Positions 45,291 to 58,679 of a DNA stretch of 64,000 bases are shown one piece after another. Position numbers and translations under genes: made by a program. The DNA is taken from positions 52,220,550 to 52,284,549 of the forward strand of contig CM068585.1 in the NCBI GenBank assembly GCA_035048485.1, in the 5' to 3' direction. Under the pieces are notes generated by a model. That model searched no databases. It was not told where the DNA came from and saw nothing but the letters and a program-made list of their open reading frames with translations. How positions within the stretch are numbered: the stretch's first letter is position 1; every line of letters begins with the position of its first letter. This DNA comes from Pteria penguin. Its lineage: Eukaryota > Mollusca > Bivalvia > Pterioida > Pteriidae.

Positions 45291-48219
45291 CATGGCTGCA
45301 CATTTCTGCAATACGTTTCAATGAAAATATGAAGACGGAGCAGGCAGTGACAGATGATTGGAACAAAAAGTATGTATTATATCCTTGTTAATTAATATAT
45401 GGTTTTATAGTTATTATCTTGTTTTACATATATTATCTTAATGTTACACTCCCTCCATCCAACCTCCTCCCTCCCACTATTTGCGGACATCTAATGTTAT
45501 TATTTTGTCGTTTTTAAATCAGTGTAAGATCCCCACCCCTTACCACATAATTTTCCTTTCCAGCTCCCCCCCCCCCCTCCCCTCACCCTATCCGACACCT
45601 CATATACAACATCAAATATTGTGATCTAGATCATGCATGTAATTGGGTGAAGCTAGTCTGAGGAACGAGTGTTTCCTGACTCTTCATTTAGTGTTTAATG
45701 AGACAAATTTGTACTACTTATCTACCATATGATTAATTTATAAATTAATTTATTTTCCTCATGTCAAGAAGTAAGTCATTGCTGAATTATTTGTGGCATC
45801 TTCATTGGAAAGGCAATTATTTGCCGATGAGAAATTCTTAATGCATTAATTAATTGATATTCTACAAGTATATTAATGGCATATCAAGACGATGAGGCGG
45901 GATGGGGGGGGGGGGGTACACATGTTATTTGGATTTTCGAAAAATATCTTATTGATGAATTGTTGCTCAATTTCACCAGTGACTCACTAAGTATGTCAAC
46001 AATTTCAGTGCCATAAATGTACAGGTATTGGATAACATGTAACCCACAGGCAGGCACCTTTTTTGAATATACAAGTCTATACAACCCATCAACTAACATG
46101 AATTTTGGGATTTTCAGTGACCATTCGAATCCAGTAAATGAAACTAAACGTATTTCCAAGTATGACAGAGGACATTTAAGACAGTTAGGAGTAGTATGAG
46201 TTATGACTTTAAAGTATTATACCACATTATACAGCCTTTGTAGCAACATAAAACCAGTTCATTACGGCCCAGCCACTTAAGTAATTTAAAAAAAAAAACA
46301 TCTTTTAACAACTAGCAAACACAAATTTTACCAACTCGTATATAGCTTGTCAGACAAAATTTAGTACATGTAGTCCGACAATAAATACTGTAGTCTTGGA
46401 GGTCGGGTAGTGAGTTTTCATGAAGACTGCTTAAGTTGCGGTTTCCTTATATAAATCACTCTCAGTTTTTCGATCCATCTGTCAGACTTAACATTTGTTT
46501 TGGTCATGCCTTTCGGTATTTAAGCTACCTGAGCGACATACATGTATGTAAAACAAAGAACAATTAACTCCGTATTCACAATATATCGGTCTTCTGACCT
46601 TCTAGTGAATTATTGGTATTGGTGGCTTACGCGATGTAATATCCATCATATTTCATAACCGATGTATATGAAAAATCACAATAAACAAAGAATTACGTTA
46701 TAGCGTATACATGTATAACACTTAGCGCGGTTCCGCTAAAATAGCATATTCAATATATAGCGTTATTACAAATATAACTATAAGATATTTAAGATAATAA
46801 CTATAAAATATATATATTAATTAACAAAGTTGCAATTACAATTAAAGAACATTTTATATGTTCAATACTGCATGGTCGAGAAGACCTGATAACAAACAAT
46901 TTTTATGTAGAGCAGATTTTAATGTTTGTTGTTGGGGAGACGACTGTTGTCATAGTCTTGTCGGCCTCCTAATTAGAAAGATATCTTAGTCTTTGTCCCG
47001 GTCTAACTTAAAAAAGGAAGAAAAAAAAATGGACAATCGGATGAAACTTGTTAACCGCACTTTACTTATAGCTGATCATCCAGAATTATGCTTTGCACAC
47101 TTGTAAAAGACCTATATTATACTTTTGCCATAACAAGATTTTTAACAATTATACAAGGGTCCGAGTTGGAGGAAACGAAAAGACATTACTATAAGCTTCA
47201 GCAGAAGACAAAATTGGCATTAAAATACAAACCTAAATTTTGTCCTATTCAGGACCTTATAAAGAAAACTATTTTGCACACACTCAAAACACTGGTTGTT
47301 GTAGTTGGTTTGTTTTTTGGGTTTTGTTTTTTTTTTTTTTTTTTGTTGTTAGACTTCTTTTTATAAAACGGTTAAAAAGAAGTTATTTGACATTTTCCTT
47401 AGGTCATAATGTAGGGCAACTGGACTTTTCTTCCATATGTATGATAAAGAAATAGTATTTCTCTACCTGAAATCTCATTTTAAGTGTGTGCTAAGTTTAT
47501 GTTTGAATTTTAAAGCCATTTTTGACCAGGATGGAAATTGAAGGAACCTCTAATATATGTTGCCATTTTGTAAATGACTCCTGTGACTTGAAGCATTATA
47601 ACGAAAGCACGTGTTACAGTCAAGACAAACTTGGATCAACACTTCACTTGAATCCAGGTACACACGTGCTGCTTTTACTTTCCTTTAACTGGTAGTAGCT
47701 AAACCATGAAAAAAAAAAGAAAGACCCATTTTCTACAATTATGTAGAAAATACTAGAATTTGCTTATATGTATCAAACAAAAGTAGACTCTCTGTTCAAC
47801 AGTCATACTAGATTAGCGGAAAAATCAAATTTATCATCATGACATGTCTGCTACGTTACGTACTTAATATGAAATTTTGATGATTTGACTACACTGAAAA
47901 GTACCTACCCTGTGCAACTCAACTTTTCTGGCCACTGATCTTGATCGGGAGAAAACTGGTGACAGACCGCACCTCGCGTCGGCAGCTGGGTCTGGGGCTT
48001 CATGATTTCTCCCCAGATGAATGATAGGCTTCGCACCTGACAGTAAGAGCTTTTCTTAAAAAAATCACGTTTCCCCATAGATTCCATTAGTTGCTAATTG
48101 AACTGGCTAATACTCTTGGCAAAAGAATGTTTAGGAAATTGCTTGGAATGGCGAAGGTTTGTCCAAATTGTTTTGCCCGCTCTGAATAAAATGTATCCAT
48201 TGCATTTTAATTTGGGTAT
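45291..48219. other. No gene recognised; homopolymer runs
   Basis: Contains C-run 45562-45576, G-run 45905-45916 and T-run about 47329-47344. Open frames lack family resemblance. No SINE or RNA recognised. Confidence 0.5.
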
Positions 48220-48386
48220 TTTAAGTTGATTGGTGTTTTACGTCACTTTCAATAATTTTTCAATTATATCGCGACATGGAATCAGGCGGTAACCAACCTC
48301 TTAAACATAGTGGCGCAATCCGGGAATCGAACCCGGATCGTCGGCACCGCAAGCCAAGCGGTTAACCACTACACCAAGCCTGCCCC
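48220..48386 (-). mobile_element. tRNA-derived SINE
   Basis: The minus strand starts with a tRNA-like head (48386-48311) with A box TGGTGTAGTGG and B box GGTTCGATTCC, then a short body including gttaccgcctgattccatgt and the tggtgttttacgtc block near 48230. The inferred anticodon loop TTGCGGT suggests a tRNA-Arg-like source. The acceptor stem is imperfect. Confidence 0.8.
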
Positions 48387-48991
48387 TGGGTATTTTAGGA
48401 AAGAGATGCAGTGAAACACCACTTGTTACGAACTTGTGCAGTTAGCAGCACAATACTTTCCTTTCTTGACATATTAAGAGATTTTTTTTGGCAGTATCAA
48501 TAACCTTATACCATGGCGCAATTTAACCATCTCTTCCACTCTTCTGATTCACACTCTAATATCACTTCCAGTAAAACTTCTACTCGCACGTCTATTTTCA
48601 GGTGTACTATTTATATAGATACGTTTTCTTGTGTCTGGGGACGCGTACCAACCACGCTGTTTTTGTGTTTTTTAAGTTTTACTATTTTAATTTTAATAGA
48701 CAAAAAAGAAAATAACGTTTCACATGCCCTTTAAACACTGTACTGTGGCTTTTCATAACAGTAATATGAATTATTTCTAGTCTATAAAAAAGAAATTTTT
48801 ACCTTATTTCCAAAATGAATTCGTTATATTCGCCTTCCACCCACGTCCGAATCCGGAATTGCAAATTGAACCATTCAGGTAACTTGTTACAAAAATATTA
48901 CAAATATTCAAATTGGCTCTAACGTATAAAAGCTGGATCAACGCCACGGATATATATAGCAGTAATTACTAAGACTGAACTCAGTTTGAAA

Positions 48992-49120
48992 GTTGGTTGG
49001 TTGACTGGTGTTTTACAGGAGGTTACCAACCTCTTAAACATAGTGGCGCAACCCGGGAATCGAACCCGGATCGTCGGCGCCGCAAGCCAAGCGCTTAACC
49101 ACTACACCAAGCCTGCCCTA
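48992..49120 (-). mobile_element. tRNA-derived SINE, second copy
   Basis: Shares the tRNA-like head (49113-49038, B box GGTTCGATTCC) and the ccaacctcttaaacatagtg junction with the copy at 48220-48386. It has lost about 50 bp of the body. It lies in the same orientation about 0.73 kb away. Confidence 0.8.
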
Positions 49121-49639
49121 AAAAATTTGAAAGTCAATTAGAAGCTATTTTAATGATTATGTACAGGAAAAGGCACGGACGCAAACATAGTAATTTGTCA
49201 TTAACAAATAAACCGATCAGACGGTGATGATTTAACAGGTAAAGAATTAACTAAGAAAAATCGTAATAGGGACGAATTAAGCTGTATATTGAAGAATTTA
49301 ACTTTAAAGATTAAGATCTGTGTTCTAAGAACAGACAGAATTAAAAAAAAAAAAATAAAAATATCAAAAGAGATAATCCGAGTTTGTGTCGATTTGTCTC
49401 ATAAGAAAACAATTACGAGCGAGAGAAACAATTTTTGAAAGGGATATTAAGTTAAATTATAAAGCGGGAAATAAAACACAAGTTAAAAACATCGCTCTAC
49501 TTTGCTCGTATCACCATTTTTACTGTAACTTCGAACGGATATATGGAAGACGCTGGTTGATTGATCCGAAGACTTCGCGGAGTTCTTTAGATTGTATCGT
49601 GAGGCATCATTGAGGAATAACTTAAATCTAGTAACGGGC

Positions 49640-50521
49640 ACCTGCTATACATCTTTCTCTGTAAACAGAAATAATACTACAAACATGCTGAATCAAAGAC
49701 AAGAAGAGGCAGCTGAGATTAGCTTATCAGGACAAAATCTGCAAATCGGACGTCAAGCAGGGAAAGGAAAGATCCATGTTTTATCTGCTATTTTTCTTTT
49801 AAACTGTCAAGACGGGTAAAGTCGTATCATTGATATGCGCCACTGGGATAGCTTGCAGCAACTTCCTACGTGATTACTGTACATGTACCCTGCACATCTG
49901 GGCAAGATTGGATGACCGGAGGTGTATGCCATTCATAAATTATAGCAAAGAACAAAAACTATCTCATATATAACTTCATATTTTCCTTGTTTGAACTCAC
50001 CGTCAGTCCACTGACATTGCAATCGAACATCAGCGATGTGGGACATTTTCAATTCTCGATGAACTACATTGTGACAAACAAGTAGGTAGTTCACAGTTCA
50101 TCCAATGTCAGGAGGGGCTTATTTGAAGATAATATGAGAACAGTGTACATGAACAGGGCAATACTGGAACAGGTCTTGCGACAGAAAGATGTGGACTTCA
50201 TCACTGCAATCAATAAGTGTGAAGTGGAGGTCAATGATGTTACAAAAATATTCATACATATAAAAGAAACTAATTGACATGGAAACTGTAAAGCCCCATG
50301 CCACAAATAAAATCGTGCATATTCACAACAGGAAATGTATACTAGATTCTCCAGGCGACTTTCAAGAATACCGGGCATCAGATTCTGGGGACAAACCTTC
50401 ACTTACTAGAGTTGCTGCAGCACCCACCATTTGGCTGAAGACTGACTGTCCGGTCATCCTGTTGCGGAACTTGTCTGACAAACTGGTCAAGGGAATGCGA
50501 GGAACCATAGTATCCTGTTAA
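49640..50521 (+). pseudogene. PIF1-like helicase pseudogene
   Basis: Plus strand: LNQRQEEAAEISLSGQNLQI, then GRQAGKGKIHVL (Walker A, expected GxAGTGKT, here K for T) and FLLNCQDG. After a 1-base shift at about 49817 comes KVVSLICATGIACSNF and TCTLHIWARLDD. Later ILEQVLRQKDVDFITAINKC (50155-50215) and, in 50279-50521, KCILDSPGDFQEYRASDSGD, WLKTDCPVILLRNLSDKLVK and GMRGTIVSC. These are the successive motifs of a PIF1-family DNA helicase as found in expanded animal families. Walker B and the middle (about 49990-50120) are deleted. No introns are visible, so it may be retroposed. It differs from Helitron helicases in the LLRNLSDKLVxGxRG motif. Confidence 0.8.
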
Positions 50522-51743
50522 AATGATGGACCTATTGTATCTTCTCCCACTGTTGACAGAACCATGAATCTGTTGAAAGAAAAACACTGAAGGGTAAACC
50601 AGATTTATCAAGGAATTATAAAATATAGCTTATTAAATGTAATATGTAGGGACTATATGTTTCCTCCCCACCTGTCTTTATCTGTCTATAGTTCCATCTC
50701 ACATGTTTCCCAAACTTTTTGTGTCGCCTGAAACACACAGTGACACTTATGGATCACTTTCTTGTCCGTCTGTCTGCAACGATTTCCTATTACCGACTAC
50801 ATGCGTCATGTGTTCCTTGAACAATCGTCTTCAACAAGGTTACTGTGATTGGTAGATATTTTATCAAGTAGACGTACAGATCTAGTTTGATTTAGATGAA
50901 GTGTGGTCCATTTTGGTGGAAAAATGAGGATGTTTTTGATTAAATTAAAAAGTCATAAATTATTCAGTATCCGGTCCCGGCCAATGAGTATTCATGTTTC
51001 ACTTTTAAAAGTGATGAAGCAGTAAATTTGTACATTTTGTAGTGTTTAGCCCTGTACTGAAAAGAAACGTTCCTGAACGAATGCAGATACCACTGAAATT
51101 GATATATGTAGCTACAATTCGTAAGGCACTGGGAATCACTGTGAATAGGTATATATGCAACGTGAAATTATTTTTATACACTGTATCATATAAAAGTACA
51201 GTTATCTTTCCTACATATAAGTATTTGAAAAATTAGGACCACATTAGTCTATATACATTACTCATGTCTAATATTGTAAAATGTTATTTCCTCCAAGTAA
51301 AAGAAAGCCTAGAAGATAATACTTCAACATTTTAAAATGATAATGTTAGGATATACATGTATGCTGAAATAAATGAAATTTATTCATGTACTTCAATATA
51401 TTGCTGTGTTGAAACTCACTGTCAGCAAATTTCTTTATCTGGGTAGTTTGGTGAGGGGCTAAGTAGAGCAACATCCCTTGCTGGTTTACGAGTCATTAAT
51501 ATCAGAGAATCTGCATGTTTGAAACAACCAACAATTACTCAATTATCAATGATACTTGTTACTTGTTGAACAAGCTGAATTAAACAGTCTGCATTGTTTA
51601 GGCCACACCTAGTATGATACATGTAAATCCATTATGTCATAATGATATGAATTGACTGTGTATACATGCTTATTAGTGTAAAACTGGTGGAGAATTATGA
51701 AAAGTTTGCTTATAATAATGTTTGAAGTGTTATATGAATGTGA

Positions 51744-51745
<2 letters not shown>
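50522..51745. other. No gene recognised
   Basis: AT-rich intergenic DNA with no similarity in any frame that I can identify. Confidence 0.5.
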
Positions 51746-51831
<86 letters not shown>

Positions 51832-51838
51832 ATATATA
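51746..51838. repeat. (TA)n microsatellite
   Basis: A long pure TA tract ending in a short ataatatataatatat variation. Confidence 0.96.
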
Positions 51839-52689
51839 TCACTTGGTATGAAAGTGTAAGTGCAATATGTGGATAAAGTATACTATTAGATCTGTTAAAT
51901 AATGTTCTTGAATACATTTATGCGTACGAATAATTTTTGTTTATGAATGCAAGTATATCAGAGTATATGTACATAAGGATCGTGAGATTCCATTTGTTTA
52001 TTTAATTGTATGTTTACAAAAACTTAGAGTATTTGTAAAGGTTAGTTTAACTGTATATTATGACATTTCATGCATATATGAAAGAGTAATGTTGTCTTTT
52101 TCTAGCTTTAAATTTTTGTGATTTGAGGTGAGCACACGACTGTCTCACTTTGAATCACAGAGGTTTAAAGTTGGAAGGGGACAATATATATGTCTTTTAT
52201 TACAATATTGTACCACATAGTAGATCACTGCTATATATTGATAGAATTTTACACTTAGTTACATAATAACACATTATTGAATGACATGATTCGTCTACCT
52301 GCACTTCTACTTTGCCTTCATATATCTTTTCACATCTTTCACATTATTTCACGTACCAACCTTTCATGCACATTTCATTTCACGCATCATTGTCACGTCC
52401 TTCATATTTACACATTCTATATTCTTGAGTTCACTCAACCGTTCATAATTCTATCGCCGCTAACCCCCTGCTCATTAAACATTTACAAGCTAGACACTGG
52501 GTAACGATTTAAACAATATAGAGCGGCAAAAGGAACACACTACAATACAACACACCAAATCATATTCAGTCAGTAATTAAATAAATTCGTTGATGGTATT
52601 ACTTTTCGTAATTTACTGGATATTTTGATATTGCAGTTCAAAATTACAATAGTATGTATTTGTTTCTGAACAACTACTGGTTAACAGAC
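51839..52689. other. No gene recognised
   Basis: AT-rich sequence. A short frame rich in Phe/His/Ile around 52.3-52.5 kb has no family resemblance. Confidence 0.5.
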
Positions 52690-52890
52690 TTTCTCAATTT
52701 GAGTTTAGTATAGGTGAAAATGTTTGGATTGAGATAAAATCATTCATTTTATGCACAGTTTATTGACCTCCTGGTTATGCGCCTGCATTTTGGGAAACTT
52801 TTCAAAACTCACTTGAAGATGCTTTACAGTATAATCCAAATATTGTCGTCTTAGGCGATTTAATACTGATTCTCTGTAAACATCAACCAT
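52690..52890 (+). pseudogene. Non-LTR retrotransposon fragment (APE endonuclease)
   Basis: Plus-strand translation around 52720-52870: GENVWIEIKSFILCTVY, stop, PPGYAPAFWETFQNSLEDAL and NPNIVVLGDL. This resembles the V-Y-R-P-P ... W-E-x-F-x-x-S-L-E ... VLGDFN segment of AP endonucleases in jockey/CR1-type LINEs, with the Arg of YRPP now a stop and FN of GDFN lost. A short isolated relic. Confidence 0.6.
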
Positions 52891-53996
52891 GTTATATAGA
52901 GGGTGTAGCACGCATAGTCTCAGAAGGACATCAAACTGTTTTCGGTATTTAAGTTACACGAGTAGATAAAAAATCTATATTCATTTGGTTGCTGTTAGTT
53001 ACGGTTGCCATGGTAACATGTCTGAGGAATTTGCCCTTCTGAGATGCTCCTTCTATCTTATAAAAATTGGAGTTTTTGGGGCATCTGCATCATTCTTTAT
53101 AAAAATCATTTTTATGTTTTCACTTTTTATTTTGGTAACATGGTTCAATGTAAATACTTTTATGTTTTAGAATATTCTGAAATAATTTAGTTACGATAGA
53201 TATACAAAGTGACAAAATGGTGTCCAATGGCATCTCTACAAAGTGTTAAATATAGACATATTTTGAGAAAGATTTGTATCCATTTGCATCCATGCTGGAC
53301 TAAGACCTGATAATCTCTATAAAGAAGACCTGTTACAGTATCATTATACACAATAATATTTTTGGGGCAATTAAGCTCAAGAGCGGTAACCACGGAAACA
53401 AAAATGACAATTTTGAAGTACAAAATGAACAAAAAGCCAAGTGTAGTTGACTAATCTCTTTATTTTCATTACTATACTGACTTGTATTGTACAAATGAGG
53501 GTAGTAAATGAATAACAAACTATAATAATAATCTTTGAAAATGTGTTGCCATGGCAACTGGGGAGGTATGAATTATCATTTAGATAGTTTACACCTCTAA
53601 TTAAAATATAACTAAATATAAACTGTTTTCTGGTTTGCATTAAACTTTGATTATGAAATTGTTTTGAGAATTTAATTACCCCTATCTGTGATAGATTAAA
53701 TTGTTTAAGTTTTGATTGCATTATAGAAAGTATCATTTGGGTCATATCCCTCATGTTTACAATTTTAGCTGAATGTGAACTGAGGAAAAAAAAAAGAATT
53801 TAAATATTTTCTTTTGTAAATATGTATATATTTTGTGTATATATATATATATCTGTGTGTGTGTGTTAACAATTGATAAACACAGAGAAACAAAGATTAC
53901 AAAACTCACCTCAAGAGTTTTGCCAGTGATTAGGTTATTTCTTTTCATGTTTATCCAACCGGACAATTCAATTCTTTTTATAGATGCACCATTGCA
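52891..53996. other. No gene recognised
   Basis: Open frames on the minus strand between 53.2 and 53.9 kb are composed of Phe/Ile/Leu-rich random-looking sequence. A short (TA)n/(TG)n tract lies at 53836-53866. Confidence 0.5.
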
Positions 53997-54408
53997 TTAT
54001 GTATATAGAGAATATTTCCACAAAGGTTTGTAGATCACCACAGCTGTTTTAACTGGATTACTACTATCCCCAACTCTTCTTTTAGCAGAAAATTTGAATG
54101 TAGGCTTGAATTGAAAAGGGTTACTTTGACTATTGGACTTTTGAGTCCAGAGCAACTTGTAGATATCACCTTCAGTCAAGTCATGACCAACAAAAATCTT
54201 AAAAGGTACAAGTATGATTTCGTTCATGTCATGTATAGAGAAGTTATTGCCCAAACAATGTGAAATGCACAAATTTGTTTAAAGCTTCCTGGGGAGCATC
54301 TAGTCTGTATGCATGACCAACAGGAACCATAAGACGACTGACTAAACACATTTCCTGACTGCCCTCTGGAGTTGATGTCAAGGAATTTTCAGTTGCTAGA
54401 GATGCCAT
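53997..54408 (-). pseudogene. Exon-like fragment of an unrecognised gene
   Basis: After an AG acceptor (ATTTGTAG|ATG) the minus strand reads MASLATENSLTSTPEGSQEM, VSRLMVPVGHAYRLD and QEALNKF. It then shifts frame near 54255-54285 and continues LGNNFSIHDMNEIILVPFK, VGHDLTEGDIYKLLWTQKSN and FKFSAKRRVGDSSN. The composition is protein-like and the frame change isolated, so this looks like a once-real exon. I do not recognise the family. Exon-like pieces at 54723-54785 and 56727-56815 lie upstream on the same strand, but their phases do not join to this one. Confidence 0.4.
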
Positions 54409-54722
54409 CTACAAATGATTATTGAGAAAAAATATGACTATTTGAAAATGCTAAATAACAATTTTATTTTTCTCTAAATGATAGTAATTATCAATAAAAA
54501 TACATTCCCAATTTTCAATTATTCGATATTAGTGAATACTGGAGGATTTTTCTTTAAATTGTAATCATGATTATTGTCATTAGAATCTTTTGATGCATCT
54601 GTAATCTTAATTGAAATTAAATCTGCATGAAGAGAAAAATCTGACAAATATTACTCAGGATCTATATATAAATCTTAAAAAACGCTAAAGGATTGAGGGC
54701 ATTTAAATTTGGTTTTATTTAC

Positions 54723-54785
54723 CTGTATTGTTCTTTTAACTGGAATTCATCAAAGCATTCTGTATCTTTAACTTTCATCTTGAAA
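54723..54785 (-). other. Possible exon (63 bp) of an unrecognised gene
   Basis: Minus strand, flanked by TTTCTAG acceptor and CAG|GTAAAT donor. One open frame reads MKVKDTECFDEFQLKEQY. Function unknown. Confidence 0.3.
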
Positions 54786-54954
54786 CTAGAAAATTAAAGT
54801 ACATGTGTATCCTTTAAACTGCTAAAGGGCTACAATTTGTATACTTGTCTGAGTAACATAGTCTATTTTAATGAATATTGTATTTAACATAATTTCACTA
54901 GAAAAATGAGAAAGTCAGAAGGACCCCACAGGATGCCTGTCATCATGACCTTGA

Positions 54955-55295
54955 CCTTAACTTGTCAGCAGAAAGGTCTTGTCATAAGGAATGCAGACTT
55001 TAAATATGAAAGGCCTCCTTCTAACACTTAAATAGATATGGTCAATGTTAAATTTTTTCATGTGCTGGTCAAAGGTCACCATCAAGGCCACATGATAAAC
55101 TATGTTGGTACTTACGGAAAGGTCTTGTCATAAGGAACACACATGCCAAATATGAGAGCCCTACTTTTTACAGTTCAATAGTTATTGTCAATGTTAAAGT
55201 TTTTCAAGTGAAGGTCAAAGTCACTGTCAAGGTCACATGTTCAAAAATCTTGGTACCAACAAAAAGCTCTTGTTATAAGGAACATACATGCCATA
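54955..55295. repeat. AGGTCA-rich tandem repeat, about 2 copies
   Basis: Two diverged units of roughly 155-160 bp share 'ggtcttgtcataaggaa', 'gccaaatatgagag' and 'ttttcaagtgaaggtcaaag'-type phrases. They contain direct AGGTCA-type half-sites including GGTCAAAGGTCA near 55069-55080. A related segment is at 55800-55990. Confidence 0.65.
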
Positions 55296-55799
55296 CATGA
55301 CTTATTTCACATCACATCTCACAGCATTTTTTTTTATTTTTAAAACATCACAAAGTGTACACATGTTATTAAACTTATTTAGTTGTGAAACTATCAACAG
55401 TGACAATATAATTAAGAAAATTTTCATTATCTCTCAAATACATACATGTATAATCTCAATAATATCATCAGTTTGTAAAATTATAAATTCATACAAGAGC
55501 AACACCTAGCATGGCACTATATGCCTGTTGCTTAGTTTAAAAGATATATGAATTTTTAAAGTATGGAAGCATTCTCTTTCCTGATTATTCAGGACCACAA
55601 GATGACACATGCTAAGTTGGCCCTGGGCAACAACCCTGTAAAATATTATGGAAAATCTTGAAGGCAGTAAGAAGTGGCAAAAGGAAGAATCTATAATCCC
55701 CTCTTACTATACATAACTTTAGCACCAATTTAAATTGAACAAGCTGTGTTTCTGAAACACTAATGCCCCCATGGCACCAAAGTCCAAAAAGTTATAAAT

Positions 55800-55990
55800 A
55801 GCATGAAGGTCATTGTCAAGGTCAAAAAGTCATCAACCTTGGTGTCATTTGAAAGGGCTGCATTAGTTGAATACGCATGTCAAATATGAATTCTCTATCC
55901 CTCAAGGTTCATAAGTTATAGCCAAGGTTAAAGTTGACAACAGACAGACAAACAAACTCACAGAACAAAAACAATATGCCCTCAATCTAT
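55800..55990. repeat. Diverged copy of the AGGTCA-rich repeat
   Basis: Contains aaggtcattgtcaaggtcaa, tgtcaaatatgaattctcta and a 'gacagacagacaaac' stretch, arranged like the units at 54955-55295. Non-coding. Confidence 0.55.
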
Positions 55991-56726
55991 CGATCCGGGG
56001 CATAAAAAGTTGGAGTGACAAATAAATTTCTTATAATATCACAATAAAAATTAAAGGACCGAAATTGGGGGAAAAGACACTATTTTATTGGGGTAAGGTA
56101 TATTGACCTGACAGTGAAATGTCCTGAAAATTGTTTATTCTAAATAACAAAATTCAAAATGCACAGTGATTGTTGAATAATAATTTCAAAATACTATTTC
56201 CTGATTCTCTTTGTATAAAAATCACAAAATGAATGTGTCTGTCCCCTTTAATTTTGTGTACAAGCACATGAAACACTCTGACCTGTATTTATAAAGATAA
56301 GGGTATAATGACCTGAAAGTTAATTTTTTAACAACTAGAAATAAGAGCATCAGCACTGTAACCTTGACTTTGGTTCAATATCCTGACACAACCTTGGCAA
56401 CAATTCTGTGAAAAATTATTCAAATCCGTGCAAGAGGAAAAAAAAATAAAAGTCATATGAAAATGACAGGCTTTGTAATTTGTCCAAATTCCACGGACAG
56501 AAATTCTTGGTTCACTAACAGGCTAACACCCCAAAGTGAAACTCTTATTAAGTTACTTGCCCTTAGTTTAGTTTAGTCTGTATTGAAATGTATGATGTAA
56601 CAGAGATGGGGACAGTTCATACAGAACGTTGTTTCAATAACTTGGAAGTATACTCTAATCATTTACATGTACAAACTTTGCACGTAAATTGGTTATACAA
56701 TCTATGTAATATTATATAAATTGTAC

Positions 56727-56815
56727 CTGCTCAATCTGTGTTTCTTGGGGTGATTCAACCAAATTAACATGACTTTCAAGTAATCCTCTTCTGACATTTC
56801 TGCAAATACATGTAC
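56727..56815 (-). other. Possible exon (89 bp) of an unrecognised gene
   Basis: Minus strand, acceptor GATTACAG|GTACATG and donor GAGCAG|GTACAA. The open frame reads TCICRNVRRGLLESHVNLVE followed by SPQETQIEQ, with two Cys. Family not recognised. Confidence 0.35.
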
Positions 56816-58679
56816 CTGTAATCATATGAAACATTTTATTGATAAAATAATTTAGTAAAATTTTATCATTATTTTCAGTTATTTTTCACCAGATATGAAT
56901 AGCAAGTAATGCATTACATAGTACCAATATACCACAGTATAACTAAGTATCAGAAATGGACAAATTGGAAAACCATTGCTAAAGATAAAAACAAAGTCTT
57001 CACCCATAACACCATTGGAATATTTCAGGCCTCTCTTTAGTGATGAAAATTGAAGCATTACAATTTATGTATTGTCAATGCAAACAGTATATATAAAACA
57101 CAGGAACTGGAAACAGGCGTTGGAACAGAACTACGCCCCCCCCCCTTTTTTTTTAACGTGATTTTTTCCCATGGTGATACATGATTTAATATAATAAAAC
57201 AGTAAATGAACTCTTTCAGTAACAAGAAAAATATTTCATGATATTTGCCCCCCCCCCCTCCCTCTTGATCTCTTGATTTGCTTCTTACTCCACTGGGAAC
57301 GTGGATAAAATCCATTTTCAAAATTATAAAGTTGATCATCTTGATGATTTTTCCATACATTTATATTCTAATATTCCAACGTTTCAAATTAATTGAAACT
57401 ACATTATAGGTTAATAATCCTTAGATGTAAAAGAACATTAAAAGTTGATAAAAATAAAAGTAATTCAGTAATTTAAAAATGTCGGTCAAAAGCATTTGAA
57501 CATCAGCACAAGCATTTGTGTTTGTTATCCATGTTTGTTGCGTTTTACTGACATAAAGAAAGATTAGCTTATATTAAATAAAAAAGACTCTCCTTTTCCA
57601 ATTGGCACTGAGTATGACTACTCTATACTTTTCATTTATTGTCACAACATTTGCCAATGACAATGTACGATCAGATTTGCTTGTCTGCTTATGATTACTG
57701 ATGAAAGATGGTATTCCGCAAAAAAAAAAAATCGTCGTTTTCTTTTCTTGTTTGTTTCCAAAAAGAATGGATAACAATTCGAAGAAATAAACAATTTGAT
57801 CGAGATCCAACGGAAGTAAATCTCGGTAAAAATAACAATTTCATTTTCGATGTTTCCAACTGCTACAATGCAGTACATTGATTTGTACCTCCTTTTCCAA
57901 TGAGCAAGTAATGTGTATAGCTTTGTGATAAAATTGACATTCCACTCTAACACATATTCATATCATATAAATCAAATAAAATGTTCAAATTCTATGTACT
58001 GCAGACGTTCACGATACATCCATTTCATTTATAAACATCAACAAATGACTTTTGCTTCCTCCAATAAGGAGAGTATTCATAGGGGAATCCCCTTTTTCTA
58101 AAATTAAATGCAGTTTTTGGAGATGTTTTCCAATAATTTTGAGGAGTTTCTTAAATAGCCCCAGAAATGTTTTTAGACTTTTGGAAAATACAGAAAGATA
58201 TTTTTCTACCACATAGTTTACTTTTTCATGACATTGCTGCGTTGCTGCACATTCTATGTTGATATTACGTATGGATTAGGTATGAAAATAATAAAAAAAA
58301 TAAGTACTATGTAACATAATATAAGAAAAAACTTGGTGAAAAGTACTAATAATATTTAAAAGTTAGTTAACTGTCATATTCAGAGATATAATTAACCCAT
58401 ACAATCAAGTTTATTAATAGAATTTGCCCTTAAGCCTCAAATGCAAAAAAATAGTATAAACCCAGCATTGAACCCTGGTTGCCATGGTAACGGTGCACTA
58501 AACAACATGACTCCTGTAGACTTTTTTTCATATCTCACCACAACGATCATCGTCAGAAAGTTTCAATTAAATTGGCAATTATGCGTGCCCAACTAAGGTT
58601 GATGATTACAGAGAATTGGTATTAAATTTGATCTACTTACCGACACATCCCATAACGAACAATATTATCATCTCTTTCA
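56816..58679. other. No gene recognised; homopolymer runs
   Basis: C-runs near 57137-57145 and 57247-57256. Frames between 57.0 and 58.2 kb have no family resemblance. Confidence 0.5.
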
